DNA of 61,535 bases. Source: a virus. Shown piece by piece: positions 14,855-20,925 of this stretch. The notes beneath the pieces were generated by a model. The model ran no database searches. It worked only from the letters and a program-made list of their open reading frames with translations, and was not told the origin of the DNA. The stretch's first letter is position 1, and each line of letters begins with the position of its first letter. The stretch is taken from the IMG/VR virus record IMGVR_UViG_3300021475_000014, positions 1 to 61,535 of that record; one strand, written 5' to 3'. The position numbers and the translations under genes were made by a program.

Positions 14855-14948
14855 GGTTGGTCCCTTTCCGTTGTGCTGCCTGCCATCCGTCCGGGCAGAC
14901 AGGGCAACGCGCGGCGTACCGCGCGCCACCCTGCCGGCCCGGTCAGAC
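14851..14948. repeat. Duplicated intergenic unit, copy 2
   Basis: Counterpart of 14180-14272, with the same order of ribosome site, spacer, GC hairpin and upstream gene stop. Suggests gene-cassette duplication or insertion through shared borders. Confidence 0.7.
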
Positions 14949-15218
14949 CGTGGGACGTCCGGCCGCGTCCCACTCATCCCACAGCGCGTAAATCGCTGGC
15001 AGGCTTGACGTCTGGCCTGTGTGGCAGTCATACGCGGCTTGCGCGTAGATCCTTGCGAAGTGGTAGGCATCCTCCGAGGGGGCAGGGTGGCCACCGTTGG
15101 CCGCGTCCAACCGCCCACGGGCGTAACCGAGCGCTTCGGACGTCATTTCGTTCAGGTTGAGGTAAGCGTTGTGCCCAAGCGTGGCTTTCGCCAGTGCGCG
15201 GATTTCGCTGATCATCAT
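14943..15218 (-). CDS. Hypothetical protein, 91 aa
   Basis: MMISEIRALAKATLGHNAYL, all helical, ending LWDEWDAAGRPTV. GGAAGGAACCAACC before the ATG. Preceded by the most perfect palindromic promoter (15264-15305). Confidence 0.6.
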   Translation of the reverse strand: MMISEIRALAKATLGHNAYLNLNEMTSEALGYARGRLDAANGGHPAPSEDAYHFARIYAQAAYDCHTGQTSSLPAIYALWDEWDAAGRPTV

Positions 15219-15263
15219 GGTTGGTTCCTTCCGTTGTGCGGCAACGCTTGCTGCCTACGCACA

Positions 15264-15305
15264 ACAATAGCGCGGCTACACAATCTCGTGTAGCCGCGCT
15301 ATTGT
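15264..15305 (-). promoter_or_regulatory. Palindromic promoter with 18-bp arms
   Basis: ACAATAGCGCGGCTACAC (15264-15281), N6, exact complement 15288-15305. Contains the family core GGCTACAC-N6-GTGTAGCC and -10 TATTGT on the minus strand. The long arms also make a hairpin able to terminate the gene upstream on the minus strand or act as operator. Confidence 0.75.
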
Positions 15306-15320
15306 TGGGTACGTCACAGG

Positions 15321-15518
15321 TCAGCCGGACACCACAAACGGGTGCCAGTCCGCCACGCCGATCGCCAGGAACGCCCCACCATCCGTGTCCGCCAGAAGCT
15401 GCACAGCGGCACCCTGGCGCTGCACGGTCACCGTGGTACCCATCGCGTACGCGGGCAGCGCCACAGCGGACACAGCGGCTAGGACAGCGGTAGCGGCGAG
15501 CATGCGAGCGCGGGTCAT
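15321..15518 (-). CDS. Small secreted protein, 65 aa
   Basis: Arg-containing start, hydrophobic core and AYA-like cleavage site (MLAATAVLAAVSAVALPAYA) form a clear signal peptide; the mature part is about 40 residues with no motif. ATG at 15518 overlaps the upstream stop (ATGA). Could act on the cell envelope. Confidence 0.7.
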   Translation of the reverse strand: MTRARMLAATAVLAAVSAVALPAYAMGTTVTVQRQGAAVQLLADTDGGAFLAIGVADWHPFVVSG

Positions 15519-16204
15519 GCGGCACGCTCCGGCAGGGAAGGGAAGCCAGCCACGGCCAACGCCCGGTCGAGCGCTTCCGTGACGTCGTCGGTGTACAGGT
15601 AAGACCAGTCCCATTCGGCCCCGACCGTGTTGGAGTGGACAACCACGAACCGGTCGCGCGTACCCTCGCCACGGTCCACCACGCACACGTACGACGCGGG
15701 CACGGGTGAGCCGTTGAATTGCGGCAGGGCAGCGATGATGCCACCCGCGTTGAACCGTGCGACGTAGTTGGCCACCACGGCAGTGATCGGCTCCGCTTCG
15801 CCGCGCGCTACCGCCCCGGACACGTGATGCCGGAGAGCGGCCAGCCCGGGACTGTCGAAGCGCGACACGGCAGGCTCGGGCGCGTCCGGCTCGGTACCCG
15901 CGTCGATGACGTCCCACCCGCGCGGTGCACGCTCCGCCAGGACGTCAGCCGCGCGGGTGCGATCGAACGGGTGCACCGTGGTTAGCCGCTCGCCATTCAT
16001 CACGGGACCGCGCTGTCCGTCCGGGCGGACAGTCTCAAACCATCCGTCCCACCATCCGGAGTCAACGCGCGACTCGGACACCTTGACGATCACAAGATCC
16101 AAATTGTTGTCCCAGCACGCGAGCCCCTCCGTGATGGTGCGCCCATCCGCCGTGCGGAAACGTGCGTCCGGAGACCCCGGGGGGGTATTTGAAACGGTGC
16201 TCAT
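15515..16204 (-). CDS. Hypothetical protein, 229 aa
   Basis: Soluble alpha/beta protein; notable aromatic patches (VDSGWWDGWFETVRPD; EWDWSYLYTDDVTEAL). Start at 16204 with GAGAGG upstream. Co-transcribed with the small secreted protein, driven by the variant palindromic promoter at 16251. No family recognised. Confidence 0.65.
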   Translation of the reverse strand: MSTVSNTPPGSPDARFRTADGRTITEGLACWDNNLDLVIVKVSESRVDSGWWDGWFETVRPDGQRGPVMNGERLTTVHPFDRTRAADVLAERAPRGWDVIDAGTEPDAPEPAVSRFDSPGLAALRHHVSGAVARGEAEPITAVVANYVARFNAGGIIAALPQFNGSPVPASYVCVVDRGEGTRDRFVVVHSNTVGAEWDWSYLYTDDVTEALDRALAVAGFPSLPERAA

Positions 16205-16250
16205 GGGTGGCCCTACCTCTCGCGGTGCGCCCGTTCGGCGCTGTCCGGCA

Positions 16251-16282
16251 ACCGTAGCGCGCGCTACCGAAAGCGTGTAGCC
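16251..16282 (-). promoter_or_regulatory. Palindromic promoter, variant copy
   Basis: Minus strand: GGCTACACGCTTTCGGTAGCGCG then TACGGT (16251-16256). Left arm is full, right arm matches GGTAGC as in the 12897 copy. Confidence 0.6.
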
Positions 16283-16380
16283 ACGGGCAGGTCGGGAAAC
16301 TCACAAGCCAGCCGCTTGACAACGGCCAACCCCGACACCATGCCGCGTCGGACCGGGCGGCGCGCCGACCACGAAGTAGC

Positions 16381-16770
16381 GCGCTCGCAAGTGGACGGAC
16401 GCCGTCCACATGCGAGCGCGATGCACGTGCACATGCACGTGCATGGGAGCGGAGCGGGACGCTCGCAAGTAGCCGGCTTGCGGGCGTGTCCACAATGGAG
16501 TGGCTACACGGAACGTGTTGCCAATGTGGAGTGTCGACGCCCGTCGATGCGCAGCCGGGCAAAGCGGGGCAAGCCGGGCGCCAGTGTTGCCGCAAAGTGT
16601 TGCTGCGCAACGCTTTCGCGCCGATCCGAGCGCTCCGTCACTGACACGCTGCCAGTGACTCCGATGTGGATGCTCCACATCGGACCGGCCATCGGCCTGC
16701 GCCGATGCGCGTGCATCGGCTCGCGCCGATGCGCCGCGCGCGGCGCGTGTGAGCAAGCTCACACGCGCCG
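16381..16770. other. Array of at least six hairpins, no convincing gene
   Basis: Perfect or near-perfect stems: 16381-16419 (9+8 bp, one A/A mismatch), 16421-16444 (11 bp, 2-base loop), 16489-16530 (containing GGCTACAC-N5-GTGTTGCC), 16637-16659, 16661-16683 (10 bp, loop TGC), 16701-16720 (8 bp) and 16741-16770 (14 bp, loop AA). Open frames on both strands here are compositional. This density is unlike the rest of the window. Candidate structured RNA, origin or packaging element. Confidence 0.8.
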
Positions 16771-16797
16771 CCGGCCGTGACGAGGTTCACCTAGCCC

Positions 16798-16882
16798 GTC
16801 CGGTTCGTGCCCGGTGTCCGTTTTCGAAACGGACACCGTAGGGGTCATCGTTTCGAAACGGACACCGAGGCACGAACCGGAC
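16798..16882. repeat. 26-bp interrupted inverted repeat with alternative pairing
   Basis: Outer arms GTCCGGTTCGTGCC (16798-16811) and GGCACGAACCGGAC (16869-16882); inner arm CGGTGTCCGTTT (16812-16823) can pair either with 16827-16838 or with 16856-16867, two copies of AAACGGACACCG. One A bulge. Two mutually exclusive folds are possible. Confidence 0.85.
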
Positions 16883-17716
16883 GTGCTACCTCCCTCATTT
16901 ATGTTGACCGGCTAGTAGTTTGGGGGTCAAGTCCTCACACTCGTTTTCACGGCGCGTGTTATCCGTTTCAAACTGCCACTGGCGGTATTCATCCGCCGCT
17001 CCGACGTCGTGTCAGGATTCCAACACCAATGCTGAGGCGTCGTGACGTTCACAGCACGTGAACGAAATCGATATCACCTCCTAATTCTCTTTATCTTTCT
17101 TCCTTTTATGTAAAGAGTGTAAGGAAAAGATAGTAAGTAGGTATAGGAGGAAATGGAGAAAGTATATGAGAATACGGGAGAAGGTATATGGGAGAAAGTA
17201 GAGGAGGGAGAATAAGGGAAAACTCAACACCGACACACTTCCTGACACCGGGCGGTTTCCGGGGGGGGCCGGGGGGCGCCGGCTCCGCCGACCAGTCCCT
17301 GCCCAGCTCGTCTCCACGCAGAGCCAGCCCCCCCGAGGTGACCGGGACCATCGATCCCACCCGAAAATCGCTCCACGGCGCTCTCAGTGCCGTTTCCGGC
17401 CGCGTTCGGCGGCGGTCCCCATCGGCCGCCGCGCCGATTCGCACATTTCTGCCGATGGTTTCCGCGACCAGCTCCTGGCGCTCATCGTCGCTCGCGCGTA
17501 CGCGCGCGGGCATGCGCCGCCGACGACTTCCCGGGTACTGCCCATGAATTTCTAGCACTTCTCAGCATTCCGCAGGTCGGGCGCAATACAAACTGACATC
17601 GCCGAAGCTTTGCTGGCAGGCCAGCATTCCTGGCACCACTCAGCACTTCCGCAGGTCGGCCCTTACGGCCGAGGTTTGCAGACTCAACACGCCAATCCAT
17701 CGAGGCTCATCGCTGG
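16883..17716. other. Gene-poor region with AT-rich purine island
   Basis: 17085-17230 drops sharply in GC; from 17110 the plus strand is almost all A and G with degenerate repeats of GGGAGAARGTATAT. ATCACCTCCT (17073-17082), the complement of a full Shine-Dalgarno, borders it without a start codon on the minus strand. Beyond, 17555-17660 has direct repeats of CAGCAYTTCCGCAGGTCGG. I see no convincing gene except a 20-codon frame. Candidate origin with unwinding element. Confidence 0.6.
17153..17215 (+). CDS. Possible 20-residue micro-protein
   Basis: TAGGAGGAA directly precedes ATG; the product begins MEKVYENTGEGIWEK and is acidic. Base composition is wholly unlike phage genes. The purine bias alone could create both the site and the frame, so this is speculative. 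Confidence 0.2.
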   Translation: MEKVYENTGEGIWEKVEEGE

Positions 17717-18139
17717 ATGAGATCGTTGGAGTTGTCAAGCTTTTCCGACCGGCAGCTTGCCCAGCGCCTCTGGGAGCGCTTCTATCGGCGGGACGACGAC
17801 GGCCCGAACCTGTCGTGGGAACCCCCGAACACGGGGCCAATCCCCGCTTCCGGCAGTACAGCCCCGGGCCGTCGTCTGCTTAGGGCAACCACCTCGCACA
17901 CCTCGCCCGGGGGCGGGGTGGCTACCACTATCGACAAAGAACGACGGGCCGTCAGCGGTGTGACGGCCCGTCGATGTATTTGGCACTCTGACCTGCGGCT
18001 GTGCCCGTATTGCGCCGAATTGAAGGCAGATCCTGTGCGTCGTTGTGCGACTACCGCAGGATGGCGGTCGGCGCCGCGTGCCACTCCACGGCACTCGCCC
18101 GGCTCGCTTTCAGGCTCTCGTAGCGTGCGTCCAGGTTGA
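17717..18139 (+). CDS. Doubtful plus-strand frame
   Basis: Opens with MRSLELSSFSDRQLAQRLWE and an acidic/basic stretch that looks protein-like for about 45 residues, then turns Pro/Gly/Ser-rich and runs through the hairpin at 17942-17973, which is opposed to it. No good ribosome site. Either a short damaged gene or chance. Confidence 0.25.
   Translation: MRSLELSSFSDRQLAQRLWERFYRRDDDGPNLSWEPPNTGPIPASGSTAPGRRLLRATTSHTSPGGGVATTIDKERRAVSGVTARRCIWHSDLRLCPYCAELKADPVRRCATTAGWRSAPRATPRHSPGSLSGSRSVRPG
17942..17973 (-). terminator. Perfect 13-bp hairpin terminator
   Basis: CGACGGGCCGTCA (17942-17954), loop GCGGTG, exact complement 17961-17973. On the minus strand it is followed by TTCTTTG, a proper intrinsic terminator for the long operon ending at 18051. 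Confidence 0.85.
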
Positions 18140-18734
18140 ACAGCACCGCATCCCGGGATGGGCCGGTGGCGAAGATGTCAAGGACGTCGATGCCGACGGT
18201 GGCGACACTGCCCGGTTGGTCGCCGCCGGTGGCTACCGTTTCCACCTCCACGCCGGGGGCGAGCCAGGTGTCCATCTGCCGCACGATCCCCGGCGGGTAG
18301 TCGCCCTCGTCGTCCCGGCCGATACGCGCCCAGCCGGTGTAGATGCACAGCACCTGCGGCGGCACGCCGGGGCCGAGGATGACGGCGGAGAGGATCCGTT
18401 CGCCGCAGCCGCGTGCGTAGGCGTCCCGGGCGTCGTCGGCGTCGGTGAAGCACCAGACGTAGGGCTCCCCGTTTTCGGTGCCGAGCACGACGTGGACGGG
18501 GCGCACGGAGGCGGGCCGGGTTTCGTCCGGCCGGTACAGCGGCATCGCGGCGGCAACGGCGGTTTCGCCGTGACGTGTCACCAGCTCCGCCCAGGTGGAC
18601 GCCGAACAGGCCGCCATCCCCCACCAGTGGCGGAATTCGTCGGCGGCGTGGGTGTCGTCGCGGTAGTACAGGCTGACACCCGGATCGCCGGGCACTTCGA
18701 TGCGGGTGCCGTCAGGCCATTCGGTCAGGCTCAT
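18051..18734 (-). CDS. Hypothetical protein, 227 aa
   Basis: MSLTEWPDGTRIEVPGDPGV start overlapping the kinase-like gene (ATGA). Soluble alpha/beta protein, acidic; no catalytic motif recognised. Last gene of the operon before the terminator. Confidence 0.65.
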   Translation of the reverse strand: MSLTEWPDGTRIEVPGDPGVSLYYRDDTHAADEFRHWWGMAACSASTWAELVTRHGETAVAAAMPLYRPDETRPASVRPVHVVLGTENGEPYVWCFTDADDARDAYARGCGERILSAVILGPGVPPQVLCIYTGWARIGRDDEGDYPPGIVRQMDTWLAPGVEVETVATGGDQPGSVATVGIDVLDIFATGPSRDAVLFNLDARYESLKASRASAVEWHAAPTAILR

Positions 18735-19126
18735 CACTGCTCCAGGTGGCTTGGTGGCTGCGGATGCTGCGGGTGGGGCACGTAGCGGCTGTACCAGAGC
18801 TGTGCCGCGTCGTGTTCGTGTGCTGCGGCCGGCCGTCCCCGCGCCTCGATGCGTTCGTGCACGATGTCTTCGCCGGGGTCCAGCACGTAGACGTGGGTGG
18901 CTTCGCATTTGAGCGCAAGCAGTACCCGCTGTTCGATCAGCGGCGCCTGCCGTTCCACCGCAACGAGCGCGTCCGGGTTGGCGGCGATGACGGCCAGGCC
19001 CTCGTCGTAGCGTGCCGGGTTGCGCCCGGCGGCGTCCCAGTCCCACACGGCCAGCCCCTGGTGCAGTGCCCAGTGGGTTTTGCCGGCGCCGGTGGGGCCG
19101 GCGAGTACGACGACGAGCCGACTCAC
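18734..19126 (-). CDS. P-loop ATPase/kinase-like protein
   Basis: 130 residues starting VSRLVVVLAGPTGAGKTHWA: a Walker A (GPTGAGKT) in the first 16 residues. A later hydrophobic strand (THVYVLDPGEDIV) ends in acidic residues as a possible Walker B. This resembles small phage AAA/zeta-like or polynucleotide-kinase-like proteins. GTG at 19126 overlaps the preceding stop as GTGA, ruling out the longer frame. Confidence 0.7.
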   Translation of the reverse strand: MSRLVVVLAGPTGAGKTHWALHQGLAVWDWDAAGRNPARYDEGLAVIAANPDALVAVERQAPLIEQRVLLALKCEATHVYVLDPGEDIVHERIEARGRPAAAHEHDAAQLWYSRYVPHPQHPQPPSHLEQ

Positions 19127-19488
19127 AGGCGGGTGTGTTCCTGCCGGGCTACTGCGCCGATGCCGAGTCGTTCGGCCATCTCTTCCGGGCTGAGCAGGTC
19201 GGACAGGGTGCGCCGCCGCCGTGGCCGGGGAACGGCCGGTGGCAGCTCGTCGTCGTTGGGGTCGACCAGGCGCCGGCCGGCGACGTAGGCGCAGGTCCCG
19301 GCCAGACAGTCGATGGAGCAGGACACGATGTAGGGGGCGCCGAGCGCGTCGGCGGCGTAGGTGACCCGGGGCCGGATCACCACCAGCGCGGTCTGCCACG
19401 GGATGACCAGTCCACAGTGCATGCAGTGCACGTTGCCGTGGTCGGTGACCACCAGGCGCAGCAGCGGATCCTCGTCGTCTTCGTTCAT
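19123..19488 (-). CDS. Zinc-binding protein, 121 aa
   Basis: HCMHCG near residue 22 and CSIDCLAGTC near residue 57 make a plausible zinc site; a basic PRPRRRR linker and an acidic helix follow. The cysteine layout resembles that of the next upstream gene (CDYCG...CSIFC), so the two may be paralogues. Confidence 0.65.
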   Translation of the reverse strand: MNEDDEDPLLRLVVTDHGNVHCMHCGLVIPWQTALVVIRPRVTYAADALGAPYIVSCSIDCLAGTCAYVAGRRLVDPNDDELPPAVPRPRRRRTLSDLLSPEEMAERLGIGAVARQEHTRL

Positions 19489-19898
19489 GGGGCGCCACCT
19501 TCGGGGATGTTGTCGGGCGGCAGCACGATGCGTCGCGGTCGGGCGCGACCCACGGCCCGCTCCGGATGATTGAGGACTTCATCGATGCCGCGGCTGACCT
19601 TCGGGTCAACCTTGGACCAGTTGACGATGGTCGGTTCGGTGGCGCTCAGCTCCATCTGCACCAGTCGGGTGACGAGCCGGTTCATGCAGAAAATGGAGCA
19701 GGCGATGTACCGACCGATGCCGGCGATGCGCACGGGTGCGTCCCGCTTGCTCCATGCCTCGTCCCGGAAAGCCTCGTCGAGGGCGTCGGCGTCGATCGGC
19801 GTCACCAGGGCCATGCAGCCAATCGGTGAGCCGAGGGTGCCGCAGTAGTCACATTGGACGTCCGGCCCACTGGTTTGGCTGTTTTCGTTGTGGGACAT
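19485..19898 (-). CDS. Zinc-binding protein, 137 aa
   Basis: CDYCG near residue 16 and CSIFC near residue 68. ATG at 19898 has GGGAAGG upstream; an in-frame ATG at 19952 would overlap the repressor gene. Basic C-terminus (RPRRIVLPP). Likely paralogue of the downstream gene. Confidence 0.65.
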   Translation of the reverse strand: MSHNENSQTSGPDVQCDYCGTLGSPIGCMALVTPIDADALDEAFRDEAWSKRDAPVRIAGIGRYIACSIFCMNRLVTRLVQMELSATEPTIVNWSKVDPKVSRGIDEVLNHPERAVGRARPRRIVLPPDNIPEGGAP

Positions 19899-19923
19899 AC
19901 CTTCCCAACGATTCGCGTGTAGT

Positions 19924-20178
19924 TCAGACAATGGCTGCGGGCAGTTGGTCATCGCCGATCAATTCAGCCAGGCTGATGTGTACGGCGCTGCCGTAGGCCA
20001 CCAGATCGTTGATGCCCATGCCGCGTTGGCCTTTCTCCCACATGCACACCGCCGAGGTGGTCCGCCCGATCTGTCGGGCCACCACCGCCTGCGTCATCCC
20101 GGCTGCCTGCCGGGCGGCACGTAGCCGCCGGCCCAGGTCCGGGTCGCAGGCGGTGCGGGTGTTCCACAATGCGTTCAC
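19924..20178 (-). CDS. XRE-family HTH regulator
   Basis: 84 residues. DLGRRLRAARQAAGMTQAVV followed by ARQIGRTTSAVCMWEKGQRG is a textbook Cro/C1-type HTH, with a C-terminal LAELIGDD. GTG at 20178 overlaps the preceding stop. Short like Cro-type regulators. It sits inside the structural/cytoplasmic operon, not in the integrase region, so it may control the lytic genes; the phage 15-mer is a candidate target. Confidence 0.85.
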   Translation of the reverse strand: MNALWNTRTACDPDLGRRLRAARQAAGMTQAVVARQIGRTTSAVCMWEKGQRGMGINDLVAYGSAVHISLAELIGDDQLPAAIV

Positions 20179-20462
20179 GTCCGGGCATCCTTCTTGTCGG
20201 CCAACATCCACGCCTGCACATGCGGGTGGCACAGCCGCAGTTTCCCGGCCGGGGAGGTTCGCATCCACCGTGCCGGCAGCGGCGCCGGCCCCACCCAACC
20301 GTGTTCGTGCAGGATCAACACACAGTCGTCGCACGGTGTGCGGCACTCCCCGCGCGAGCGCAGCCGCCGGTAGGTGGGCCGACCCCGGGCATGCTCGCCA
20401 CGCCCGGTCGGTAACGCCAGGCGCAACGCTGGTACATCCTCGACCAGAAACGGCTGCGTCAT
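20175..20462 (-). CDS. Hypothetical protein, 95 aa (WhiB-like spacing unlikely)
   Basis: Contains CRTPCDDCVLILHEHGW, a CxxxCxxC cluster, and a final CHPHVQAW. It could hold zinc. The ribosome site of its ATG (20462) is provided by 15-mer copy B (AGGTGCGGGGAAAATG). Confidence 0.65.
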   Translation of the reverse strand: MTQPFLVEDVPALRLALPTGRGEHARGRPTYRRLRSRGECRTPCDDCVLILHEHGWVGPAPLPARWMRTSPAGKLRLCHPHVQAWMLADKKDART

Positions 20463-20475
20463 TTTCCCCGCACCT
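20461..20475 (-). promoter_or_regulatory. Phage 15-mer site B
   Basis: AGGTGCGGGGAAAAT on the minus strand, one mismatch, overlapping both the stop of the preceding gene and the start codon of the next. Here the motif must also act as the ribosome-binding site. Confidence 0.65.
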
Positions 20476-20641
20476 ATTTCTTGGCCGCGACAACCCGGGC
20501 GGTGCGGATCACGCCGGCTCCGCCCAGTTCCGCGTCGTTGACGGTGCGCGCCTCGTCCAGGCTCGGGAAGTCGGTGTGTGTGCCGTCCGGCCGGTGCAGC
20601 CGGAACACGGTGATGGCGGTCTGTCCACAGTTGCAACCCAT
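20474..20641 (-). CDS. Hypothetical protein, 55 aa
   Basis: MGCNCGQTAITVFRLHRPDG, a short beta-rich protein with an N-terminal CxC, ending ARVVAAKK. Typical small gene near the head genes of actinophages; function unknown. Confidence 0.65.
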   Translation of the reverse strand: MGCNCGQTAITVFRLHRPDGTHTDFPSLDEARTVNDAELGGAGVIRTARVVAAKK

Positions 20642-20642
20642 G

Positions 20643-20909
20643 TCAGTCGTCCTCTTCTTTCCGGGCGGTGTAGTGCTCCAGGCCGGTGTGCAGCAGACCG
20701 ATGATGTGGTGGTAGGGCAGTTCACCACTGGACAGCAGGTGGAAGTAGGAGGACACCCGGTCGCCGTCGCCGTCGTAGCCGACCTGCGCGCCGACAACGA
20801 TGTACTCCGTCAACAGCCGGTTGTCTGCCCAGCCGGATGCGACCAGCACATCCTGGATGGCCACTTCCAACGCCTGGTCCGCTTTCACCTCGTCCGGTGT
20901 CCGCGACAT
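20643..20909 (-). CDS. Hypothetical protein, 88 aa
   Basis: Helical and acidic; VGAQVGYDGDGDRVSSYFHL then a helix (LLHTGLEHYTARKEED). GGAGAGGAG before the ATG. Resembles small conserved actinophage proteins found near the capsid genes; no role known. Confidence 0.65.
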   Translation of the reverse strand: MSRTPDEVKADQALEVAIQDVLVASGWADNRLLTEYIVVGAQVGYDGDGDRVSSYFHLLSSGELPYHHIIGLLHTGLEHYTARKEEDD

Positions 20910-20925
20910 GTTGCCCGCTCCTCTC

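Noticed and set aside
14039-15160. Plus-strand open frame of 373 codons
   Set aside because: Antisense to three minus-strand genes with good ribosome sites; Arg/Ala/Pro-rich shadow of GC codon bias.
16301-16780. Overlapping open frames on both strands in the hairpin array
   Set aside because: Low-complexity Arg/Ala/His sequences created by GC-rich inverted repeats; no start signals.
16921-16937. T-arm-like sequence TGGGGGTCAAGTCCTCA
   Set aside because: The stem pairs, but the first loop base is not T and no acceptor, D or anticodon arm fits around it.
17106-17558. Minus-strand frame of 150 codons
   Set aside because: Its last third translates the pyrimidine-rich strand of the AT-rich island and there is no good ribosome site; probably chance.
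16381-17700. CRISPR array
   Set aside because: The repeats are inverted and differ from each other, with no regular repeat-spacer spacing; no array seen anywhere in the window.
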